DNA from: Nostoc linckia NIES-25
Lineage (GTDB): Bacteria > Cyanobacteriota > Cyanobacteriia > Cyanobacteriales > Nostocaceae
Direction of reading: 5' to 3'
Assembly (NCBI RefSeq): GCF_002368035.1
Contig: NZ_AP018222.1
Location: forward strand, 1,211,701 to 1,275,700
DNA length: 64,000 nucleotides
In this document: positions 17,644 to 28,200 of the stretch, one piece after another
How the letters are laid out: every line of letters starts with the position of its first letter
How positions within the stretch are numbered: position 1 is the stretch's first letter
Notes under the pieces: model-generated
Told to the model about the DNA's origin: nothing
The model's database searches: none
What the model saw: the letters and a program-made list of their open reading frames with translations, nothing else
Translations under genes and position numbers: made by a program

Positions 17644-17877
17644 TTATCTAGGATTGAGGTGGCGTCTAGTTCCCCATCCTGGATTGACGATGTTGGCTAA
17701 ATCTTCTTCTGACAATTTGTCGATTTCTCTGTCTAGTTCTTCAGGGGTGAATTCATAGCCACGTTCGCGAGCAATCTTGATAAAAGCTTCTGGATTAGCA
17801 GTTGCTTTGAGCTTCTCTTGTAATGCTTGATCTCGTTTGACGGCTTCAAAAAGTCGGGCAGCATTTTGCTGTGTCAT
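17644..17877 (-). CDS. Nif11-like leader-peptide family protein
   Basis: This 77-residue protein fits the Nif11-domain family: amphipathic helices (NAARLFEAVKRDQALQEKL, FIKIARERGYEFTPEEL) followed by KLSEEDLANIVNPGWG. In RiPP precursors of this family the leader ends in a Gly-rich cleavage site and is followed by a Cys/Ser/Thr-rich core. Here the tail is only NPGWGTRRHLNPR, without Cys and with one Thr. No modification enzyme or peptidase-transporter gene is nearby, so it may not be a RiPP precursor at all. ATG start with GGAGATGGG just upstream. Confidence 0.8.
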   Translation of the reverse strand: MTQQNAARLFEAVKRDQALQEKLKATANPEAFIKIARERGYEFTPEELDREIDKLSEEDLANIVNPGWGTRRHLNPR

Positions 17878-18227
17878 GTTAGCCCATCTCCTGTTTTAAA
17901 TATCAGGTTTGAATTGAATGCAGTAATTTGATTCCTGCGCCTTCACAAAATTTTGTAAATAACTTTCCAATTCAGCATATTAAGTTTCATCTTAGAAACA
18001 AAAAACGAAAAGGTGTTGATTTTGACAAAAAAATATAACTTTTAGGCTAAAATGTAACATTTTATTTGTAAAATTCAGTCCTCAGACAGTAGCATTATTT
18101 ATCAAAACTTGTAAATTTTGGTATTTGGCGAAAAGTCTTGGATTGTCCAAGTCTACATCCCCGACTTCTTAAACAAGTCGGGGATCTAACTTTCGCCAAT
18201 GATTTAAGATTGCTATGGAAGTTGCCG
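17878..18227. other. Spacer between the Nif11-like and DUF29 genes
   Basis: This spacer is A/T-rich, with divergent promoters presumed but not assigned. At about 18148-18186 it contains the hairpin CCCCGACTTCTTAAACAAGTCGGGG, one of a repeat type also found at 35212-35247. Reading frames through it are spurious. Confidence 0.5.
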
Positions 18228-18689
18228 ATGTTTGACGCGGTGATTATGGAAGAATTATTAACTTTGAAAGACTTGCTTGTTCAAGGCGATATTCAAGCAG
18301 CTTTGCTGATAGTGGAAGAATTAGAGGAAATGAGCCGAAATGACATAATCAAGACGATTCGTAGCTATGCAGTGATTCTCTTGTTACATCTAATTAAACA
18401 ACGAGCTGAAAATCGCACGACTCGCTCTTGGGAAGTCTCGATTCGGAATTCAATTCGGGAAATTCAGCGAGAAAATAAGCGGCGTCAAGCTGGTGGTTAT
18501 TATCTCACACAAGAAGAATTAAGGGAAACTTTAGAAGAAGCTTATTTAAACGCTATTGATCAGGCTTCTTTAGAAGTGGAAGAAGGACGTTATGAAGTCC
18601 AAGAGTTAGAAAAGCTGATTAATGCTGAAGAAATTATTAATAGTGCTTTAAGCTTAATATTACCAGAAGAATCAAGTTATAATAGTTAG
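18228..18689 (+). CDS. DUF29 family protein
   Basis: This protein of about 153 residues matches the DUF29 family, which is abundant in cyanobacteria and of unknown function. Recognisable features are AALLIVEELEEMSRNDIIKT, the helical stretch SYAVILLLHLIKQ and RSWEVSIRNSIREIQR. The protein is helical, highly charged and apparently soluble. I start it at 18228, after a GGAAG ribosome-like site, because the longer frame runs back into a dispersed hairpin; an ATG at 18246 is also possible. The TlyA gene follows in the same direction, 70 bases on. Confidence 0.75.
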   Translation: MFDAVIMEELLTLKDLLVQGDIQAALLIVEELEEMSRNDIIKTIRSYAVILLLHLIKQRAENRTTRSWEVSIRNSIREIQRENKRRQAGGYYLTQEELRETLEEAYLNAIDQASLEVEEGRYEVQELEKLINAEEIINSALSLILPEESSYNS

Positions 18690-18759
18690 CAATTTGTATT
18701 TTAGATTTGGCACCCAATCCCTAATCCCCAGTCGCCAGTCCCCTTTACTTCGGTGTCAA

Positions 18760-19578
18760 TTGGTTAAACAACGACTCGATACATTATTAGTAGATTTAAA
18801 TTTATGTTCTTCTCGCGCTTTGGCACAGAGGTTAATTCAGGCGGGGGAAGTTACTGTTAATCAGGTCTTAGTTGATAAACCTGGTACAGAAGTTGATATT
18901 ACGGCTCAAATAAATATTAAAGAGCGATCGCCTTTTGTTTCTAGAGGTGGTGAAAAACTCTCCAAAGCTTTGACAGTGTTTGCGATTCCCGTGGCTGGAC
19001 GCGTTTGTTTAGATGGTGGAATTTCTACGGGTGGCTTTACTGATTGTTTGTTACAAGCTGGGGCGAAACTAGTTTACGGTATCGATGTCGGTTATGGACA
19101 AGTTGACTGGCTTTTAAGAAATGATTCGCGGGTAATTTTGCGCGAACGCACCAATTTACGACAGCTACGGCCAAATGATTTGTATGGGGAAAATGACCCG
19201 ATTCCCGATTTGGCTGTGGTGGATGTGTCGTTTATTTCCTTAACTAAAATTCTGCCTGCTTTATGGGAGCTAACTCAACCTAGCCGGGAAGCTATATTGT
19301 TAGTTAAGCCACAGTTTGAAGTCGGTAAATCTCGTGTGGGAAAAAAAGGAGTTGTGCGCGATCCTAACGACCAAGCTGATGCTATTTTTCAAGTATTGCA
19401 AGCGGCTCAAAAATTAGGATGGAAATACAAAGGCTTAACTTGGTCGCCGATTACTGGCCCGGCTGGAAATATCGAATTTCTTTTATGGTTGGCGATGGAA
19501 ACTGAAACATCATCGCCTGATTTAGAGGGGATTAAGAACATCGTGCAATCAGCAACAGTTGATTTGCGAAAAAGTTGA
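18760..19578 (+). CDS. tlyA: TlyA family rRNA 2'-O-methyltransferase
   Basis: This protein of about 272 residues has an N-terminal S4 RNA-binding domain (VKQRLDTLLVDLNLCSSRAL, then IQAGEVTVNQ) and an FtsJ/RrmJ-type methyltransferase domain. The SAM site lies at VCLDGGISTGGFTDCLLQAG (near residue 85), and later conserved segments are VVDVSFISL and LLVKPQFEVG. In other bacteria TlyA methylates ribose in 16S and 23S rRNA; despite the name hemolysin A it is not thought to be a toxin. The start is a TTG at 18760, where homology to the family begins; the 22 codons before it have no family look. Confidence 0.9.
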   Translation: MVKQRLDTLLVDLNLCSSRALAQRLIQAGEVTVNQVLVDKPGTEVDITAQINIKERSPFVSRGGEKLSKALTVFAIPVAGRVCLDGGISTGGFTDCLLQAGAKLVYGIDVGYGQVDWLLRNDSRVILRERTNLRQLRPNDLYGENDPIPDLAVVDVSFISLTKILPALWELTQPSREAILLVKPQFEVGKSRVGKKGVVRDPNDQADAIFQVLQAAQKLGWKYKGLTWSPITGPAGNIEFLLWLAMETETSSPDLEGIKNIVQSATVDLRKS

Positions 19579-19610
19579 AGAAGAACTCAGAATTTAGAAT
19601 AAATTGAAAA

Positions 19611-19654
19611 CCACTAAATCTTGACTGCGGAATGCTGCGCGAAAGATTTAGTGG
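19611..19654. repeat. 12-bp hairpin after tlyA
   Basis: CCACTAAATCTT (19611-19622) pairs perfectly with AAGATTTAGTGG (19643-19654) around a 20-base loop. No T-run follows on the plus strand, so it is listed as a hairpin, not a terminator. Confidence 0.6.
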
Positions 19655-19683
19655 GATTAAAACTTAAATATTTATCAGTCATA

Positions 19684-19723
19684 CAGAATTCATACTGAAT
19701 TCTGACTCCTGAATTCTGAATTA
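19684..19723. repeat. Dispersed ACTGAATTCTGACTCCTGA repeat, copy 1
   Basis: The string ATTCATACTGAATTCTGACT with the following CCTGAATTCTGAAT recurs nearly unchanged at about 50546-50583. It lies just downstream of the cp12 stop. Confidence 0.6.
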
Positions 19724-19730
19724 TTTCTTA

Positions 19731-19991
19731 CTAAACGTCGTATATTAGACACTCTACGGAATCAGGATGGCGATCGCAATAGTTTTCCAAAGAGGTTTTG
19801 TTTTGTTTTGCTTGATGTTGATGAGATTTTTCAGCTTGCAATTCTTCAACGATATCCCAAGCTACGGCACAATTAGCAGAATTGCTACCATTTAACTCAC
19901 AGGTTGTACGAGCTTCACTAATGGCTTCTAAAATCGTTTGCTCAAGAGTTGTAGCTACAGTAGCTTGATTTACGTTTAAGGTTGTTGTCAT
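19731..19991 (-). CDS. cp12: CP12, Calvin-cycle redox regulator
   Basis: This 86-residue protein has the two CP12 cysteine pairs: CELNGSNSANC (residues 31-41) and CDRHPDSVEC (near 72-81). The signature AWDIVEELQAE lies between them. CP12 is intrinsically disordered. When its disulphides form in the dark it ties GAPDH and phosphoribulokinase into an inactive complex, so the Calvin cycle stops. The C-terminal ECLIYDV is the GAPDH-binding tail. Length is slightly above the usual 75 because of the N-terminal extension. Ribosome site AAGGTGACGAC precedes the ATG. Confidence 0.95.
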   Translation of the reverse strand: MTTTLNVNQATVATTLEQTILEAISEARTTCELNGSNSANCAVAWDIVEELQAEKSHQHQAKQNKTSLENYCDRHPDSVECLIYDV

Positions 19992-20445
19992 GTCGTCACC
20001 TTATGTTTTCAGAGATATAAATCAACGGCAGAGATTCTAATGACCTTAGAAAGCTCATATTTCCAGTTTAGATACGCTTGCCAAAATCAAGTGGTGTAAA
20101 CACCGTCATCATTTGGGCAAACTTGAGTGAGGATAACCCTCTGGCGATCTTTGCTAGAAAAGGCTATGGCTTTTTCTGTTACTTGCAGCCACTAGCAGTT
20201 CGCTAAGGGAACACAAGCGGGGTAAAGGGTAAAGGGGAAGGGGGAAGGGGTTTAAATCCCTTACCCTTTTCCCTTTCCCCTTTCCCCAGCCCTCACAAGC
20301 GCATTTTTGGGTTGGCTAGCAAAGATGGTCATGTTCTAAATCTTGCACGGGGATCGGAAATTGAGTATCGATTGTCAGAAGAGTTTGATAGAAGTTGATA
20401 AACGCTTATAAAGGGCAACAAATGAGAAACAATTATTATTTATTC
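19992..20445. other. Spacer upstream of cp12
   Basis: This holds the presumed cp12 promoter, not resolved further. At 20219-20288 it holds a copy of the AAGGGGAAGGG/CCCTTTCCCC palindrome centred on GTTTAAATCCC. No gene was recognised. Confidence 0.55.
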
Positions 20446-21801
20446 TCAATACTTCATGCCTAATTCTTGTTGCAAACGATACAGAATTGTGTTTTGGTCA
20501 ACTTGAGAGAGAATTTCTTGAATGACGCTGCTAGCGCCTAACTGTCCCCAGGTGCAGCCTTTTTCGAGATAGACTTGAGCGGCTTTGCCAACGGAGTATG
20601 CGCCATAACCGGCGACACCAGCTTGGGCGATCGCACTACCAGCAAAGGCTGTAATATTGGTGGGATTGTCACCACTGGCGATGGCTGCTGTACTCTTGCC
20701 CAAACCCAACAGCAAGCTACTACCTAATTCTCCCAAAAGTAAGCCACCAGAACTCAACAAAATCGTTTTGAGAATTTTCCCTGCTTCATAACTAGTCATT
20801 GGCAAGCCATATAAGCGTGCTAAAGCGCGAATTAAAGCCAAATCAGCAACAGTTCCGCCAAGGATATCTAAAAAGGCGATGGGATTTAAGGCTACTGCCA
20901 AAGCTTTGTATTTGGTAAATTGCCAGATGATATCTTCGGCTTCTTGTTGGCGTAGGTCGATGGTTTTTTGGGCGATGGACTCTTCTGCGTCTCGTGCTTG
21001 GATGAGTGCATTTAAAGCTAAAAGCGATCGGCCTTCGCGATTGAGAATGTTTAAAATTGTCTGCTTGAGTTCGTCTACTTGGGGCGGTGGTGTTTCCCAT
21101 TCATAGGTGACGCGGCCATCAGGCCATTCAACCCGCACTTCCATTGGTGCTGGTTCCGCCGCCACCATAACAATTTCATCTGGTAGTAGGGGTTTTGCTG
21201 AGGAATGTCCCGCGCCGAGTTGTTGCAAATTGTCGTAAATCGCGGCTTTGTCTGTATCTGGATACAGGTCTATTTTGTTGAACACCAAAATCAAAGGTTT
21301 TTGCGATCGCCTTAATTCCAGCAATGCTTGATACTCAGTGCGGGTGATATCCCCAGACACGACAAACAAAATCAAATCTGCTTGACGCACGACTTCTCGT
21401 GCCATGTCTGCCCGTGACTCACCCTCAATTTCATCTAATCCTGGTGTATCAATTAACTCCACTAATACTTTATTTCCTGGTTGCCAGCGTACCGAACGAG
21501 GCCATTGGGTGACACCATTCAAGGGGCCAGTTTGGAGAATCTTGTCTCCCAGCAAAGCATTCAAAACTGCTGACTTACCGCGACTCACCAAACCAAAGGC
21601 GGCAATTCTAATCACGTTAGAGTCTAGTTTGTTGAGTGTGGAGTTAAGACTTTCTAATTCTGGTTTGAGTAAACCTGCCAATTCTGGGTTAGATGAAAGC
21701 TGTCCTGACTTACGAAGATATCCATACCAAGATAGCGCCTGTCTGAGACTAGCGCGGGCACGGTTTAAGTGAGTTTCTTGCAGGTTACGCGAACTCGACA
21801 T
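20446..21801 (-). CDS. Dynamin-like/Era-type GTPase with C-terminal membrane-associated DUF697-like region
   Basis: This 451-residue protein contains a complete G domain: P-loop GLVSRGKS (residues 70-77), DTPG (about 118-121), and NKID (near 175). The C-terminal part (about 300-430) has hydrophobic segments (LNPIAFLDILGGTVADLALI, ILLSSGGLLLGELGSSLLLG, then AGVAGYGAYSVG), the pattern of DUF697-containing GTPases. It may attach to or remodel membranes. An N-terminal helical region with conserved RARASLRQALSWYGYLR precedes the G domain. No partner is adjacent. The exact cellular role is not known to me. Confidence 0.85.
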   Translation of the reverse strand: MSSSRNLQETHLNRARASLRQALSWYGYLRKSGQLSSNPELAGLLKPELESLNSTLNKLDSNVIRIAAFGLVSRGKSAVLNALLGDKILQTGPLNGVTQWPRSVRWQPGNKVLVELIDTPGLDEIEGESRADMAREVVRQADLILFVVSGDITRTEYQALLELRRSQKPLILVFNKIDLYPDTDKAAIYDNLQQLGAGHSSAKPLLPDEIVMVAAEPAPMEVRVEWPDGRVTYEWETPPPQVDELKQTILNILNREGRSLLALNALIQARDAEESIAQKTIDLRQQEAEDIIWQFTKYKALAVALNPIAFLDILGGTVADLALIRALARLYGLPMTSYEAGKILKTILLSSGGLLLGELGSSLLLGLGKSTAAIASGDNPTNITAFAGSAIAQAGVAGYGAYSVGKAAQVYLEKGCTWGQLGASSVIQEILSQVDQNTILYRLQQELGMKY

Positions 21802-22288
21802 ATTATCAATACTTCAGCCTTCACTCTCTAATGCTCTTTTAATGCTCAATTACTCTAATTTCACCCTTTGAGCATGGTTTTTTGATATATTTTCATACTC
21901 AGTATTCATGCTCAACTGATGCTCGCCGTCCAATGAAGGAAGAGAATAAAAGGCTATACCTATCCTAATATCTTTAAAGTTCTTAGAGGATGTTTGAAAA
22001 GTCATGATTGATGTATCAAATATTTTTTACCCCACCCTAACCCTCCCCTTGTCAAGGGGAGGGAACTATATTTTCTTGTTTCCCCCCTTACCAAGGGGGG
22101 ATTAAGGGGGGTAATCAAAATCACAGCTAACCACTTTGCAAACAAACTCTTAGAGTAACACTCCAATAGATACACATTAGTTGGTTTTTACAAAAATAAT
22201 ACTAAATTTTTTGCACAAGCAATCTAGCCATTCCCAAATCAAATCTGAATTTGGGAATACTAAATTTGGTGTTGAAGATTTGGCATTT
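21802..22288. other. Spacer with a C/G-rich inverted repeat, upstream of the giant kinase
   Basis: At about 22028-22121 lies a dispersed element made of ACCCCACCCTAACCCTCCCC with the hairpin CCTTGTCAAGGGGAGGG and CCCCCCTTACCAAGGGGGG. It resembles the core of the MITE at 1655. The rest is A/T-rich without recognised sites. The in-frame TTG at 22181 is not favoured as start of the next gene. Confidence 0.5.
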
Positions 22289-25200
22289 ATGATTAACATT
22301 CCCGGATATGACCTGAGTGAAAAACTTTATGATGGTTCCAGAACGGTAGTTTATCGGGCTGTTCGAGAGATTGATTCATTACCAGTGGTTATTAAGCTGC
22401 TGAAGAATCCTTATCCCAGTTTTAGCGAACTTGTACAATTTCGCAATCAATATACCATCGCCAAAAATCTCAACTATCCTGGAATCATCCAAACCTATAG
22501 CCTCGAACCTTACCAAAATGGCTATATGTTAGTGATGGAAGACTGTGGGGGAATTTCCCTGAAAGATTATTTTGCTAACAAGAATATTGTATCTATAGAT
22601 GAATTTTTACAAATAGCGATCGCTCTCTCCAACACCTTAGATATACTCTACCGCGAACGGATTATTCATAAAGATATTAAACCCAGCAATATATTAATTA
22701 ATCCCGAAACTAAACAAGTTAAATTAATTGATTTTAGTATTGCATCACTACTAGCAAGAGAAACTCAAGGTCTTGTCAATCCCAATGGGTTAGAAGGGAC
22801 GCTGGCTTATATTTCTCCAGAACAGACAGGCAGAATGAATCGGGGGATTGACTATCGCACTGATTTTTATTCTTTGGGTGTAACTTTTTACGAATTACTT
22901 ATAGGAGAATTACCATTTACAGCGAACGATGCAATGGAATTGTTGCATTGTCATATTGCCAAAATGCCAATTGCCTTAGCGAATAAGAAAGAGATTCCGC
23001 AAGTAATTTCAGATATCGTCATGAAATTAATGGCGAAGAATGCTGAGGAGAGATATCAAAGTGCTTTCGGATTGAGATTTGATTTAGAAAATTGTTTACA
23101 GCAGCTAAGAGAAACGGGTTCGATTGAGAGTTTTGAAATTGGGTACAGGGATGTGTGCGATCGCTTCATCATTCCTGATAAAATCTATGGCAGAGAAACC
23201 GAAGTATCAAGCCTTCTGCAAGCATTTGAGCGAGTCAGCCTTGGTACAACAGAAATGATGCTGGTAGCTGGGTTTTCCGGCATTGGAAAAACTGCCATTG
23301 TCAACGAAGTCCATAAACCAATTGTTCGGCAACGCGGTTATTTCATCAAAGGCAAATTTGACCAATTTCAAAGGAATATTCCCTTTAGTGCTTTTGTGCA
23401 AGCATTCCGCGATTTAATGGGACAATTGTTAACAGAAAGTGATGCCCAGATTCAGCAATGGAAAAACAAAATATTAGATGCTGTTGGAGAAAATGGACAG
23501 GTAATCATTGAAGTCATACCAGAACTAGACATAATTATTGGTCAACAACCACCTGCCATAGAGTTATCAGGAATGGCAGCACAGAATCGATTTAATTTAT
23601 TGTTTCAAAATTTTACTCAAGTCTTTGCCAGTGCTGAACATCCGTTAGTAATCTTTTTAGATGATTTGCAATGGGCGGATTCAGCATCACTAAATTTAAT
23701 GCAGCTATTAATGGTTGATGCAGGTCATCTTTTCATTATTGGTGCATATCGTGATAACGAAGTCAACACAGCACATCCATTAATATTGGCTTTGGATGAA
23801 ATTACCAAATCACAAGCAACGATTAATACGATTACTTTAGCACCATTGAGTCAAGTGCAAGTAAATAATTTAGTTGCTGATACCCTAAAATGTGCAGAAG
23901 ATTTGGCCTGGAATCTTTCTGTATTAATTTATCAGAAAACCAAAGGAAATCCGTTTTTTGCTACCCAGTTTCTCAAAGCATTGCATCAAGAAAATCTCAT
24001 TCAATTTGATATTGAGTTAGGCTGTTGGCAATTTGACATTGCACAAGTGACTACTCAAGCAGTTACAGATGACGTTGTTGCCTTTATGGCATTGCAATTA
24101 CGAAAACTACCGCCATCAACTCAACAGGTATTGCAGTTAGGTGCTTGTATTGGCAATCAGTTTGATTTAGAAACTTTAGCTATTGTTTCGGAACACTCAC
24201 AAATTGAAACGGCTGCTAGTTTGTGGAAAGCACTACAAGAAGGGTTGATTTTACCAATTGGTGATATTTATAAGTTTTATCAACAAGAGTCATTAGTCAT
24301 TGGTGATTGGTCATTAGAAAAGAGCAAAAAAACGACTAATGGCCAAGGACAAATGGCAGTTACATACAAATTTATACACGATCGCGTCCAACAAGCTGCC
24401 TACTCTCTGATTCCTGACGACCAAAAGCAAGCCACTCATCTAAAAATTGGTCAATTGCTGTTACAAAATACTGCACCCGAAGCTGTAGAACTGAATGTTT
24501 TTGATATTGTTAATCAGTTGAACAATGGAATTGCTCTGATCGATGGAATCGGCGATCGCTATGAGTTAGCTCAGTTGAATCTGATTGCTGGCAAAAAAGC
24601 AAAAGTTTCCACAGCTTATAAGGCAGCCATTAAATACTGCGCCATCGGCATGGAAATGCTTCCCGAAGATAGCTGGCAGATTGCCTACGACCTCACATTT
24701 AAGCTTTATCGGGAATGTGCAGAGTGCGAATACATTACAGGACGCTTTGCCGAAGCAGAACGGCTTTTTCATCAGGCATTACAATACACTGAGAATAAAT
24801 TCGATCTAGCAGAGATTTATGGGCTGCAACTAGCTCTGAGATCCAATCAGGGAGTGAATCTACCCGCAGCTTATGAGGCTGCGCTGAGCGCCTTGAGCGT
24901 TATGGGCATGAGCATTCCGGCAACCGAAGAAGGCCAGCAAGCGCTGATTGCCACCACACTCCAGGAGATCCATGCCAAATTGGAAACTGTGCAACCCGCA
25001 GATGTATTCGATCTGCCTGAGATGACCGATGCGGCGAAAAAAGTATGTATGTCAATCCTCCCCAATCTCTGGGGGGCTGCTTATGTCGGTGGCAATCAAG
25101 CACTGACAATTCTGAGCATCCTATTAATGGTTCGTACTTCATTAACCTATGGCAATGCCGAAAGTTCCGGCTGTGCTTACTGTTTGTATGGGATGATGCT

Positions 25201-28200
25201 CACGATTCAGGGAGACTACCGAAGTGCTTACGAATTTGGGGCGTTGGGGCGAAAGCTCGATCGCCATTTCAATAGCATCAAGTTCATTCCCAAAACCAAT
25301 AACGTTTTTGGTCATACAATCAATCCTTACAATAGACCGCTGGTGGAAAACCTAGCAGTTTACCAACAATCTCTTCAAGCCAGTTATGAAACAGGTGACA
25401 TCGGGTTTGGTATCTGGGCAGTAATATGTCTGATTTGGACAATGCTTTTGAAGGGCGATTACTTATCAGAGGTGTATGCCGAAACCGAGAAATACTTGAG
25501 CTACGTGCAACAAGTAAATAACGTCAATATGACGCATACATTTTACCTACAACAGGAATTTCTTTTGCACCTGCAAGGTTTGTTGGCAGAACCCGATTTA
25601 CTGGTTAATCAGAGCGATCGCCACATTCTCTGCCTTGATGTTTGGCACAAGAATAATTTTGAAGCTGGTATCAATTGGTATTGCTTCTTGAAAATCCAGC
25701 TATTGTACTTGTATGGTCGCTATGCCGATGCCGTGGAAGTTGCTGCTATTGCTGAAAAAACCCTGGCTTCTAATCTTGGTCTGTTTCCCATCATTCTATT
25801 CCACTTCTATTACCCGCTTAGTTTAGCCGCACTTTATCCACAAGCAACACCAGAGAATCAACAGCACTACTGGGATGTAATGCAGCAGCACTGGCAGCTG
25901 CTAGAAAGATGGACACAGACCTGTCCAGAGAACTTTTTGCATCAATCGCTGTTGGTTGCGGCTGAAATGGCCAGAGTTTGTGGTAACTACGCAGATGCGA
26001 TCGCCTGTTACGATCGCGCCATTACCGCAGCCAAAGAAAATCATTTTACCCAAATTGCAGCACTCGCCAACGAACTAGCAGCAAAGTTTTACATCGAATG
26101 GGGTAAGGATCGCATTGCTCAAGAGTATATTACTCAAGCCTACTACGCCTATGCTCGCTGGGGTGCAAAAGCCAAAGTCGCTGACTTAGAAACACGCTAT
26201 CCCCAACTACTTGCGCCGATATTACAGCAAATCCGTTCTCCCCTTTCCATTAACGAAACTATCTTCCCATTTGAAAGTGTTACATGCACCTCTTCGGGCA
26301 GTTCCAGCAGCAGTGTCTCACATATTTTAGATTTAAAAGCTATTCTCAAAGCTTCCCAAACTCTTTCAGGTGAAATCGAACTTGAAAAACTGCTGTCATC
26401 GTTGCTTTCTATCGTCATCGAAGATGCAGGGGCTGATAAATGCGTGTTAATGCTGTTGCGAGACAATCGCTTGTTAATTAAAGGCTCAATTATCCAGGGA
26501 ACAGAGCCGGTGGTGTTCCAGCGGCTTCCCATCGAAGACAGCCAGGAAATTCCCTTGAAGCTAATTTACAAAGTCAAGCACAACAAACAGACTGTTGTCT
26601 TGGTGGATGCGATGGCAGATTGCACCTTAGCCAACGACCCCTATATTGTTCGCCAGCAGCCTAAGAGTATCTTGTGTAGTCCGATTTTGCATCAAGGGAA
26701 ATTGATAGGCATTTTATATCTAGAAAATAATTTAGCAACGGGAGCGTTTACCAGCGATCGCGTTGAACTATTGAATTTAATTTGCACCCAAGCCGCCATT
26801 TCCCTAGAAAATGCCCGATTTTACGAACGTTCCTTAGAATATGCCCAACAGTTAGAGCGATCGCTTGCCGAATTGAGTACGAGTAACTCTCGCTTTGAGA
26901 AACTTGTAGATAATGTTCCTGGGGTTGTTTATCAGTACCAGATATCTGCTGATGGTGCAATGTCTCTTACTTACATCAGTGGAGAATGTTATGAACTATA
27001 CGAAATCACAGCCGAAGAAGCGATCGCTAATGTGCAGTTGCTCTTAGAAACAATGCATCCAGATGATGCCACAAGTTACCAGCAGTCTGTCATTAACTCA
27101 ATGCAAACCCTAACTCCTTTTGAATGGTCGGGGCGAATTATTACAGCATCTGGGATTATTAAATGGATTCACGCCCAAGCTCGAATCGAACAAAAAGCAG
27201 ATGGAACTGTAGTTTGGGATGGATTCTTATTAGATATTAGCGAAGCCAAACAAGCTGAGAAACAACTGCGAACATCCCAGCAAAGACTCCAGCTACTAGT
27301 TCAACAAACTCCACTAGCAGTGATCGAGTGGGATAACAATTTTCAGGTTACTGACTGGAACCCAGCAGCAGAACGAATGTTTGGCTACACTAAACAGGAA
27401 GCTTTGGGCCATCATTTCCAATTCATCGTTCCTCAAACGATTCAAGCACAATTAGAGCAAGTTAGCGACGATATCATATCGCAGAAGGGCGGTAATTACA
27501 ATATAAATGAGAATCTAACAAAGGATGGCAAAATTATTATTTGTGCTTGGTATAACAGTCCGCTTGTGACTGCGGATGGCGAGATAATTGGAGTTGCTTC
27601 CCTGGCAGATGATATGACCGATGTCTACGAAGAACTTCGCTTACGCAAACTTGTCGAAGCCGAACTTCAACAAAAAGCCCAAGAACTAGAAACTGCTTTA
27701 CAAAACCTCCAACAAGCACAATTAAAAATGATCCAAAGTGAGAAAATGTCTGCTTTGGGCAACTTAGTTGCTGGTGTGGCTCACGAAATGAATAATCCTT
27801 TGGGTTTTATCGCTGCCAGTATTAAACAAGCTAAACCCACTGTTGCTGATATTGTTGAACACTTAAAACTCTATCAAGAAAGTTTCCCCAACAAAAGCGA
27901 CGAAATTATCGATCATGCCGAAGAAATTGACTTGGAATATAGTTTACAAGACTTACCAAAAATGCTTGATTCCATGACAATAGCTTGCGAGAGATTAAAA
28001 AATATTAGTACGAGTCTCCGCACTTTTTCTCGTGCTGATAAAGATTACAAAGTGACATTTGATATTCATGAAGGCATCGACAGTACAATTTTAATTTTGA
28101 AGCATCGCCTCAAAGCTAACGAACAACATCCAGCCATTGAAGTTATTACAAAATATGGAAATTTACCACAAGTTGAATGTTTTCCTGGGCAATTAAATCA

